DNA of 64,000 nucleotides. Origin: Corylus avellana. Its lineage: Eukaryota > Streptophyta > Magnoliopsida > Fagales > Betulaceae. The position numbers and the translations under genes are program-made. Shown in pieces: positions 1 to 8,375 of this stretch (the first letter of the stretch is position 1; each line of letters starts with the position of its first letter). Under the pieces are notes generated by a model, which saw only the letters and a list, made by a program, of their open reading frames with translations, made no database searches and was not told the origin of the DNA. The stretch lies in the NCBI RefSeq assembly GCF_901000735.1, contig NC_081546.1, positions 26,745,527 through 26,809,526 of the forward strand, written 5' to 3'.

Positions 1-59
1 AAAGGTTTTTACCTTTCTGATTTTAATTATTTTCCTTTTGAATTTTTGCAGTGCCACCA

Positions 60-299
60 TGGCCAACAAAAAAGATAAAGAAAAACTTGTTTCAAAAGCT
101 CTGACTATAAAGTCAGAATCTTCCCCCCTTGCTTCTTCTCTGCCAATTTCATCTGTTGCCATAACCAACAGATTTGCCCCTTTTGCTCCTTCTTATGATT
201 CCCAAATGACGTACTCAAGTACACTTGCTTCCTCTTATGATCCCTTTTCTGATAAACCCATAAATCCCTTCTTAAGGCATGATAAAACGTCTACCTTTA
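60..299 (+). pseudogene. 5' fragment of a retroelement ORF (plus-strand piece)
   Basis: An open frame starts at an ATG in an almost perfect plant/animal initiation context (GCCACCATGG) just after a pyrimidine-rich tract ending in TTTTGCAG, which looks like a 3' splice site. The first residues are MANKKDKEKLVSK, followed by a Ser-rich stretch and the motif SYDPFSDKP..NPFLRHDK. The last ~79 bases recur in inverted orientation at 902-980, so this exon-like start has been joined to an inverted piece of a related element, and the frame then runs into unrelated sequence and stops at 451. I read it as the beginning of the first ORF of a plant LTR-type retroelement or related pararetrovirus-like element. 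The family assignment is inference. It is broken and not a host gene. Confidence 0.5.
221..299. repeat. Left arm of inverted repeat IR1 (partner 902-980)
   Basis: The 79 bases here match the reverse complement of 902-980 with only about three differences. The arms mark the junction where the retroelement coding sequence switches strand. Confidence 0.85.
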
Positions 300-380
300 T
301 CCTCCCCCTCCAGTTAGTTGAAGCTTTCCAACTATTTAAGAACTGCTACAAAGTTGATTCTTATGGTGCTAAGTTTCCAA

Positions 381-1574
381 CTAAGCTTTCCAACTATTTA
401 AGACAAAATAAAGAATATCAGGGATCAAACCAAATTGGTTCCACCATCTAGCAAACCAAAGGGGAAAGATACCGGTAAAATTCTTATCAAAATTAACAAA
501 CCATGAATGGTCAAAGACAGAGGTTTGATAGAGTAAGAATTTAAACCAGGCATCGACATAGTCATAATAGGTACAAGGAATTGAAAATCCGTTAAGGGAT
601 CTCGTGACAGAAGAATGGCTACCCCATTCCTTTTCAGATATAATCCGTTTGAAATAGACACTGTGGTAGATTATCTTGTTTGGATTAATCTTATCAGGAA
701 TAGATTTGAAAGAGACAGAATCAGTCTGCTTTAAGACAGCAGAATAGAAAGCCAAATTTTTCTGTGGATGTTCAGGAATCCAATGAAAATTTGGAGGAAA
801 ATAGGAGACGGCAATATCTCTGGGAGATTTAGAAGAAGCAGAACGATTTAGTTCGACAAAGAACAAGTTCTGGAAATAGGGAAGAATTATGTAGTCAGAC
901 TTAAAGGCAGACATTTTATCATGCCTTAAGAAGGGATTTCTGGGTTTATCAGAAAAGGGATCATAAGAGGAAGCAAGTGTGCAACTTGAACACAACCAAC
1001 ATGCAAAAACTTATAACCTTTAGCAAGAGAATCGTTAATGAACCTCTTGTTGAACAGGGTTATAGTTTGATCTTTGCCGGTAATAGCAAAGGTTTGTTCG
1101 ACAGTTTTGATGGAAAATTGAGATTTAAAATAAGATTTAAACCAAGAAGTAGTGTAAACATCCTTAGCGTCCAGCTTAGGGATGTTCCATTTATCAAAAC
1201 ATAAATTATTATCAGATTCAACAGAAAAATTTTCAAAGTTAACCACGTTCGGTGGCAAACTGGAATTAGAGCTAACAGAAGAATTAGATCTCCACATTTT
1301 GACACACAAACTAGACTCAATCATCATCTTAGTCCATTTGACCTTGATGAGATCTTGTTCCTTGGAAGAATATTTGGCACGGAAAGCATGCCGAAGAGCA
1401 TGATTTTCTTTTGACAAAAAATCTTTTGACAAAGTAGGCCAATCAATGACAGAAAAGAAGTCTTTGATTGGAGAGGTAGTGGTGATGACATTACACTGGT
1501 GATGAGCAGTGGGAAGAGGAGCATCAAAATCAGAAGCAGAGGGAGAAGTAGATCTACCTTCGTCATCCGTTAAG
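381..1574 (-). pseudogene. Inverted retroelement coding fragment with movement-protein-like N-terminus
   Basis: Read on the minus strand, two overlapping frames (1432-926 and 995-381) give recognisable pieces of one polyprotein. The upstream piece contains KGYKFLHVGCVQVA, which resembles the start of the 30K-type movement-protein domain carried by plant caulimovirid-like elements and some LTR retroelements. It then jumps within a few codons to SSYDPFSDKPRNPFLRHDK and to a tryptophan-rich segment (AWFKFLLY, SWFVNFDKNF, ARWWNQFG). The same tryptophan-rich segment appears, diverged, on the plus strand near 1950-2100. The domain order shows an internal deletion and at least one frameshift. What is seen is the similarity between the two strands; the movement-protein reading rests on recalled family motifs and is moderately sure. 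Confidence 0.5.
902..980. repeat. Right arm of inverted repeat IR1 (partner 221-299)
   Basis: Reverse-complement partner of 221-299. It carries the codons of the SSYDPFSDKP motif on the minus strand. Confidence 0.85.
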
Positions 1575-1630
1575 GGATGATTTCTAGTAGAGTAAAAAGC
1601 AAAAGAAACTTAGGAATCGGTAGAAATTCT
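1533..1630. repeat. Left arm of inverted repeat IR2 (partner 1757-1854)
   Basis: About 98 bases match the reverse complement of 1757-1854 with only a handful of differences. The 126-bp spacer between the arms is the hinge where coding polarity switches back from minus to plus. Confidence 0.85.
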
Positions 1631-2487
1631 GAACGAAGGAATTCTTTTGCGGGTTCTACAACCTCAGAAGGATTTCATCGTCGTGACAAAGATGTAGACG
1701 AGTCACTTAACGCCTCTCCTCCTCTTTGTCTGGTTAACCCTGATTTGAAACTCAAAGGAATTTCTACCGATTCCCAAGTTTCTTCTGCTTTTTACTCTAC
1801 TAGAAATCATCCCCTAACAGATGACGAAGGTAGATCTACTTCTCCCTCTGCTTCATTGCTTATATTGTCAAATTTACCTCTGTCGAAGAATGGGGATCTC
1901 ACCCTTCTCAACTTCTTCCTTCTTCCAATTCTCAGATCCCTTATTCCTATTATGATTATGTTAATGCTTGGTTTCGTTTCATGCTCTACAAGAAACCTGA
2001 ATCCAAACATTTTTGGTTTATTACTTTTGATGAAGGCTTTAACGGTCTTCTCCCTGTTTGGTTTAAACAATGGTGGGATCACTTTGGATTATCCATTGAT
2101 GTGCTTCCTCCTCAACTTGTTTATGCTTTCCATGTGTTTTCAGCCCACATCACCTGTAAAGGTTATGTTGAGCATTTCAATCCTATCTTTCCTCCCATAC
2201 TTTATTTTGCCAAAAAATCCAGAATTCCTTGGTTCCTAAAATGGAAATATGTTCGGAATGATGAAAAAATTGAAAGACATTGGTTCCAATGCAAAACTTG
2301 GGAAATATCCCCCAAGATTGACCTTATTGTCAAAAAAGTTGAATTGATGACTAGGAGAATAGGTATGGCTGCACCAAACGTACCTCCTCCTCCTCCTCCT
2401 CCAGTACCTAAATATTCTTCCAAAAAGAAACAATGGATCCAGACTTACCTCGACTCCATTGAATTCACTGCTGATGACGAAGAATAA
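1577..2487 (+). pseudogene. Plus-strand retroelement coding fragment (tryptophan-rich region to ORF end)
   Basis: Frames at 1577-2239 and 1981-2487 together encode a second, diverged copy of the same retroelement protein. Recognisable parts are AWFRFMLY, FWFITFDEGFNGLLPVWF and KQWWDHFG, then the conserved PWFLKWKYV block and a proline run (nine Pro residues coded near 2386-2405). The product ends in KKQWIQTYLDSIEFTADDEE before a TAA at 2485-2487. A frame change around 1860-1980 separates the two halves, so it is a pseudogene. Directly after the stop lies an LTR-like region, so this ORF sat at the 3' end of its element. A virus-derived origin is possible; no function is expected. Confidence 0.5.
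1757..1854. repeat. Right arm of inverted repeat IR2 (partner 1533-1630)
   Basis: Reverse-complement partner of 1533-1630. Both arms encode the same TDDEGRSTSPSAS stretch, on opposite strands. Confidence 0.85.
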
Positions 2488-3180
2488 CTGAAAGCCTTAT
2501 GACGGCTCCTTATTGGTCCCTAACGACCTCAAAGTTCCCAAGAAAACGAACTGCTACAATTCTACTGACGGTTTGTTATCAGTTCACTGTCCCTAACGAC
2601 AGTAAAGAAAATTTGTGATCTTCTAACGGGTCACTGTTCAGATTGTTTTGAAGTTACTGTGCAAAATCACTGTTCACTTTTACTGTTCATTGTCCGAACG
2701 ACACTGTGCAGGATTACTGTTCAGAAGCACTGTTCACTTCACTGTTCATATTTTGTCTGTCGACACTACAGTGCCGACAGCTACTGCTCATGATTGGCGA
2801 CTTTCACTGTTCAAGATTGGCATCAAACGTGCCTCTTCTGTTCACATGTGACCGTTCTGACGCGGCGCCAACTTTTACTATTTTGTAATTGATTGTATTT
2901 TGTTTTATGCTTTGTAATCAGCCTATATAACGGGCTCCCCTCTCCCATTGTAAGGCAGAGTTTTTCAGAGAGCTTTCTCAGAGTTTTTCTCAGAGCTCGA
3001 AATCCTCTTGTCATTCCCCTGTCTCCTATCTCTTACTTCAGTAAGCACTAACGCTTTCTTTTGTAAGCCTATTTTTAATCTGTAACGATTTTAAGTTCTT
3101 TAACGAGCTTTTTATCAAGATTTGTTTATCTTATCTTCTATCTGTTATTTCTTGATTATCAATTGTCATACCGCCTTCTT
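2488..3180 (+). mobile_element. LTR-like promoter/leader region of the retroelement
   Basis: This non-coding stretch follows the retroelement stop codon. It holds many copies of a short CACTGTTCA/TACTGTTCA motif between about 2575 and 2815, then a TATA box (TATATAA near 2924) and a leader rich in CTCAGAG/TTTCTCAGAG repeats (2955-3000). Clustered direct motifs, a TATA box and a pyrimidine-rich leader in this order are typical of plant LTR or pararetrovirus promoters. No second LTR lies in the window, so the exact ends are unknown. The right side runs into an (AT)n tract at 3183. Confidence 0.5.

Positions 3181-3182
<2 letters not shown>

Positions 3183-3217
<35 letters not shown>
3183..3217. 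repeat. (AT)n microsatellite at the retroelement/block A junction
   Basis: About 17 AT dinucleotides. An AT tract occupies the matching place near 37515-37531 and near 33497-33549, so these tracts may have mediated the rearrangement. Confidence 0.9.
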
Positions 3218-3223
<6 letters not shown>

Positions 3224-3225
3224 CA

Positions 3226-5093
3226 GTAGAGTATTTGGAAAATAAAAGGCATGCATGCACTCACGTATCGACGAAACTAGGATTTTAAGTGTGGAGTAAA
3301 AATAATAATAATAATTAATTGTTCAGATCGAGTTAATCTCATAAAAATAAAATTAAAAAACAAAAAATGTCTGAAGCAACTCTATTTATTTTTTGTCTTT
3401 CTTTTATTTGGTATTTAAAAAAAAAATGAAAAATGGTATTTTTTTTAAAAAAAAATATCAAATAAAAGAAAGGCCAAAAAATAGATATGGTTGCTTCAGA
3501 CATTTTTTTTCTTTCCATTTTTTATATTTTTTTATATATTTTTTTTTAAAAAAGGCAAAAGTTGGCTCAAAGTTGAGCAAAATAGTTGGGCCTTTAGCAT
3601 TGATCCTTGTCAAAAAACATATATAAAATTTAAAATTTTAGGAGCTACGTACTCTCCCCCAACTTCCCTTAGTACTTCATCTACTGAAAGTAATACTGTA
3701 TATATACTATGTAGTAGATTATCATTTCACTCGACTAATCTAACAGCATTAAATCATCAGCTAGCTCTTTGATTTTTTTTTTTTTTTTTTTTTAAAATAA
3801 CATGGCTGATCGAAGAATTAATAAACAATATTATATTAACCCAATAACAATGAGATGAGAGTATTAGAACGTAAACCCGATGTCTACACGTGAAAAATGA
3901 TATATTTAATTTGCATCCATTAATTAATCCCAAACAAAACATGCACAAACCTTGGCCTCAGAGTTCCTGTCTCCAGCAACACGTGCAGAATATGGTTAAT
4001 TGCAGCAACCAGGAAAACCAGCTGGAAGCAGACATGCATATATATAGATGCAGGAATTGAGGGCTAACTTTGCTTAATTAAATCATCGTCTTTTACTGCA
4101 AACCTTAATTTGCTTAATTAATTTGGCTGCTCTTTTACTTTGCCTGAAAGTTTCTATTCTTGAGGGTGAGAAATAAGAGCGCCCGACATTCTTTTCTTCT
4201 TCGTTGCTGCATCGCAAAGGAGAGTTCTTTTCTTCTTTGGTTTGACGCCGTATGAGAAACAAAAGGAAGAGATAGCCGAAAGGAGCTCACCGGCCGTGAG
4301 AGACAAACCTGCCGCCACTTGTTCTAAAAGAGAAGTCGGCAGTACTATTATTTTCTCCCTTCTTTTCTTTATAGATAATAATTTATTTTATTATTATTAT
4401 TATTTTCGTCAAAGAACCATGAAAATTATGATGTTATTGCATATGATTATTTTATCTTATTTATCGTAATTGTAGTCTTTTACGCAACATCGGTCAATTA
4501 TGTCATGCATGCTTCTAGATTTTTGCTTTATTCATTGTACACACGCATTACTCTTGTGGGAAAATTATTTAATAGCATCACATATTATTTATGAAATGAG
4601 AAGTCCTGAGTAGAATTTTGTAATAGAATGAAATCTGTGAAAGAAGAGAGAGAGACAAGGAAAGAGTTCGATATATAGGACTATATCTATATATATATCT
4701 TTCATGTATGGACTTAATTATACAACGGTTTCATGTTTAAATTCATCTTGTGCAGAAAAAAGACAAACATGTAGGTGTGAACTCGGGTTTAGTTCGGATG
4801 CACTAATTAATGAAATAGATGAAGATTGTGTGCTGCAAGAGCAAAAGGCGGGATGTGTGCTTGGATAAGGCCGACATCAGGTGCAATGCACTGAAGAACT
4901 GATGTGGTACCGGCAATTTCTCTTTCACCTCCAATGCTTGGAGAAGATTGATTTTCTTATTTCCCTTTGGAGGATGATTGTCTTTTCTTTGATGGGCTAT
5001 AATAGACACTTATTACCTTTGGAGTTAGGGGAACAAATGATACTTACCTTGTAATAGTGTTTTTGCATGCTTGTAATCCTGGTATTGGACTTG
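3226..5093. repeat. Orphan copy of the DUF594-gene upstream block (U-block, A)
   Basis: No gene is seen here. The segment resembles, in order and orientation, the non-coding DNA upstream of the DUF594 genes. The short block around 3930-4050 (AATCCCAAACAAAACATGC, then a segment with GAGTTCCTG) recurs at 10484-10590, 33830-33920, 38000-38080 and 44285-44400. It looks like the leftover 5' flank of a DUF594 gene whose body was lost or replaced by the retroelement on its left. The same block is at 37568-39480. Confidence 0.7.
3345..3612. mobile_element. A-only foldback insertion
   Basis: These ~265 bases are absent from block B, where the flanks join directly at ~37695. Inside, 3367-3418 and 3450-3503 form an imperfect inverted repeat (arms begin ATGTCTGAAGCAAC) around a short A/T-rich loop. 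An insertion built around a hairpin suggests a small foldback or MITE-type element. I could not define a clear target-site duplication. Confidence 0.5.
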
Positions 5094-5855
5094 CCCGGGA
5101 CCCTGCCGAGACTTAATCGGGACTCACTTGGGACCTTGCCTAGGCCTTGACCGGGACCGAACCAGGACCCGCCTAGGACCCCGCCGGACCTGCCTGGGAC
5201 TTGACCAGGACCCGTCGATACTTGATCGAGACCCACCTGGGACTTGCTTGGGATTTGACCGAAACTCGCTTAGGACTTGCTTGGGACCTCCCCGGGACCT
5301 GCCTAGGACTTGACCGGGACCCCGCTAGGACTTACCTGGGACTTGACCAGAACTCGCTCAAGACCCGGACGGGACTTGACCAGGACCCGCCCGGGACTTT
5401 CCCGAGCAGGTCCCGGTCAAATCCCGAGCAAGTCCTGGACAAGTCCTGGCAGGGTCCCATGCAAGTCCCGATCAAGTCCTAGACAAGTTCCGGGCAAGTC
5501 CCGGCGGTGTCTCGGGCAAGTCCTGGGTGGGTCCAAAATAGGTCCTGATCAAGTCCCAGGCGAGTCCGAGGCAAGACCCGGGCGAGTCCCAATCAGGTCC
5601 CGCTCAAGTCTCGGGTGGGTCCCGGGCAAGTCTAGGGTAGGTCTGGTCAAGTCCCGGGCAAGCCTCGGACGGGTCCCGGTCAAGTCCCGGTCATGTCATG
5701 GGCAGGTCCCAGGCGGGTCTTGGGTAGGTCCGGGTGGGTCCCTTTCAAGTCCGGTCAGGCCCCGAGCAGATCTTGGCACAGTCCTGATCGGGTCTTGGGG
5801 GTGTCCTAGTTAAGTCCCGGTGAGGTTCTGGGCAGGTCTTGGTAAGGTCCATCGA
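5094..5855. repeat. 11-bp minisatellite with a polarity switch
   Basis: From ~5094 to ~5400 the plus strand is a run of degenerate 11-mers of the type GGGACTTGACC. From ~5405 to ~5855 it is the reverse complement, of the type CAAGTCCCGGG. The array is GC-rich in an AT-rich setting and is absent from block B, where homology breaks at the same base (after GGTATTGGACTT). The two halves can pair as a very long imperfect hairpin. The reading frames across it are a by-product of the repeat. Confidence 0.9.
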
Positions 5856-6031
5856 TTTAAAAATAAGATGCTCACAGTTGAAAAAACCGTAAACCATTTT
5901 TCAAAAATTAAAGAAGAACTTTCAGTCAAAAGAAAAATATTTTCCGTTGACCACTATTTTACGTCGAAGTAAACACCGTAAAATGCAGAAATTATTTTTT
6001 GGAAACCATTTTACGTTGAAGTAAACAGAGC
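5856..6031. other. Possible transposon end next to the 11-bp array
   Basis: This A-only tail contains short repeats of the type ATTTTACGTYGAAGTAAACA and ends in AAACAGAGCC. Read from the right, the end AGGCTCTGTTTACTTC resembles the termini of many plant DNA transposons. No matching left terminus was found beyond the array, so the element limits are unclear. Confidence 0.35.
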
Positions 6032-6467
6032 CTAAGTTTGAATTGAAGTTCTCAATAATTTATCCTCTGTTTTGTTGTGAAAATGAGGATACCCTCGACC
6101 TCTACCGCAATGTCTTCATACGAGGCTTCATTGCACCCTTCTCTAGACAGTACAGTCGTTTGCAGGTTAGAAATGATGGTCTTCATACACCCCTCTCCTG
6201 CTAGCACTACTAAAATCTTAACTAAACAATTAAATTTGAGAATTTAATCATAATAGGAAATTGAACAATCAAAAAACAAGATGAATTTCCATAATATACA
6301 AACATAGATAATTTATTACAATCATAATTAAACTACATATATATGTCTCAAACCCACATCCTCCTACATGTAAGAGACATTTATTGGATACAATCTCATT
6401 GAGTGATTCACACACATAATATGTAAAACACCTCAAAAAATGAAAAAAAGAAAAAAGAAAAAAAGAA

Positions 6468-8375
6468 TTAGTCACTGGTATAGAACTTCTCTGTCTTGTG
6501 AGCAAGGAGAAGCCAGACATGAGTGATCAACCCCCCACCTCGCCTCAATTGCTCTGCATGGTAATCCATCGGGCAATTGTTTGCTGCATAACACAACATC
6601 TCCACCCAAACACTACTTATGATGTGCCATTTGTTCTCCATACCCATCAGACTCCTAGCAAGTTTTTGCGCATCCTGAAGCACGTGCCAATTAGATGTGA
6701 CGATGCTTTCCTTATTTCTATCAAAGTTCGATTCCTCTACAAGTTCTTCAGTTCTCAAAATCCTACAGGCTTTGTGTTCATCTCTTATTATTGATGGTCC
6801 AGTTCTTAAGAACTTCATCAGTTTAGTGTAGGAGTGATGGAATATTACATCCGCTGTAGTGGTGCATAACATGTGAGGTCGCAAGGCAAGAAGATACATC
6901 ATATAGTTTGACAAAAGTTTGCTCATTTCTACATAGGAGTTTGCAGTAGAGTATAGAACAATATCTGAATCATAACAAATGTCTGTTGCAATATGCCATA
7001 TGGTAATGCTCTTGTCGAAGTTCCTTTTGACACTCCATTTAAACTGGTTGAGGCATCCATGCCTTTCAAGTGCCCATTGACCTCTTTGGGTGATGGGCCT
7101 TTGGTCTCTCACTTGATCCACCTCTTTCAACTCTTGCACTATCACTTCTTTCAATAATTTGGGCAACTCCACTCGCTTCCTATTCATAATCTTTCTGAAC
7201 TCCATGTCCTTGCCACGAAACTTGATGATTCTACTTAACTTTAACTGCTTGTCGTGAAGACAAAAGCTCAACAAATTGAATTGTCCCAACGAATTGGACC
7301 ACCTCTTCCACTTGCATGCCTTTGGGCCAAGAAATTGCAAACATTGCATCATAAACGGCATATTATGGTGCTTAATCATCTGGATTATTGCCCAATCTGA
7401 GAAAGGTATTAGTATGATTTGATAAACCTCTAGAATAATAGTTATAATTAGCACAAAAAAGGTATAGCCGGCATCCCAATGTTGTAAAATGTCTTTCTTC
7501 TTGAATAGGATTGTGAATCCACACAAAGTAAATGCTAAACTGAAGAAACTGATGATACGTAGAATGCAACCTGTCCGTGTATATATAATAGGTGCCTTTG
7601 TATAAAGCACATCATACATGAAGCCAAGTTCAGCATCTATGATTTTGAACTTGTCCTCCGCCGAATATGCATCAATTGACATCCATGGAAGAGATTCATG
7701 AAAGGGCTTATAAAACCAATTCTCTAGGTGAGGTTTGAAGCAATCAAAGCGATAATAGGCCTTTACGATCAATTCCAAACCAGGAATGTCCCTTGGTAGC
7801 TTTTGGAATAAAGTAGGAACATTTGCTTCTTTGATAATTTCCTCTGTGGTTAAACCAGAGTTCCTCAGTGCTGACTTGAGAGCCCATGCTAGCTCTCCAT
7901 ACTTGATTATCCCGGCCAAAAACGTTGGCAAGTATAAAAATGAGATCAGCGTACTAGTCCAACACTTAATGAGGATAGAAACTACAATACCCACTTGGAA
8001 TATTAGGTTAAGTAGTTGTCTCAATCCCAATTTATTATCTTCTATTGAGTAGGCAGTAATGGCATCTGGGTTTCCAAGTTGCACTAAAAGTAAAGGTGCC
8101 AACAATGCCTCTAGTGCCCTAGGGACGTTGTGTTGCTTAGTGTCCCTGATTTCGATCGCACTGAGCTTGCCTATGATAACCTTTGCGACAGATCCGGTGA
8201 GCAAGTAGGTAGACCAAACTATGAATCTTATCCAAAATCCTGGTATGTATCTTCTACGGTTGCCACAAAGAGCGAGGACAGTTTGCAAAGTAAAGCTCAC
8301 CAAAACTAGCATGTCGATTCCCCATTCATCCCATAGGCTCTTTAGTTGTCTTGGCACGGGGTCTAAGTGCACCAT
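6468..8375 (-). CDS. DUF4220/DUF594 membrane protein, copy A (intact)
   Basis: A single uninterrupted exon codes for 635 residues, close to the usual length of this plant-only family. The N-terminal DUF4220 part (about residues 20-360) holds several hydrophobic segments, around 22-40, 50-68, 121-165, 275-295 and 305-325. The C-terminal DUF594 part ends with the typical AEQLRRGGGLITHVWLLLAH and an acidic last residue. Membrane location is inferred from these segments; the biochemical role of the family is unknown. The start at 8375 (MVHLDPVPRQLK) is the first Met of the frame. Two other copies in the window (28533-31512 and 40375-42283) are broken, so this is the only one able to give a full protein. 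Confidence 0.9.
   Translation of the reverse strand: MVHLDPVPRQLKSLWDEWGIDMLVLVSFTLQTVLALCGNRRRYIPGFWIRFIVWSTYLLTGSVAKVIIGKLSAIEIRDTKQHNVPRALEALLAPLLLVQLGNPDAITAYSIEDNKLGLRQLLNLIFQVGIVVSILIKCWTSTLISFLYLPTFLAGIIKYGELAWALKSALRNSGLTTEEIIKEANVPTLFQKLPRDIPGLELIVKAYYRFDCFKPHLENWFYKPFHESLPWMSIDAYSAEDKFKIIDAELGFMYDVLYTKAPIIYTRTGCILRIISFFSLAFTLCGFTILFKKKDILQHWDAGYTFFVLIITIILEVYQIILIPFSDWAIIQMIKHHNMPFMMQCLQFLGPKACKWKRWSNSLGQFNLLSFCLHDKQLKLSRIIKFRGKDMEFRKIMNRKRVELPKLLKEVIVQELKEVDQVRDQRPITQRGQWALERHGCLNQFKWSVKRNFDKSITIWHIATDICYDSDIVLYSTANSYVEMSKLLSNYMMYLLALRPHMLCTTTADVIFHHSYTKLMKFLRTGPSIIRDEHKACRILRTEELVEESNFDRNKESIVTSNWHVLQDAQKLARSLMGMENKWHIISSVWVEMLCYAANNCPMDYHAEQLRRGGGLITHVWLLLAHKTEKFYTSD

Noticed and set aside
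2202..2433. Gly-run and Arg-run frames on the minus strand
   Set aside because: Reverse complement of the proline codons of the retroelement ORF.
5128..5813. Long frames rich in Gly/Asp/Arg/Ser across the 11-bp array, up to 167 codons
   Set aside because: They arise because an 11-bp GC-rich repeat avoids stops in several frames; the codon pattern just follows the repeat and both strands are open.
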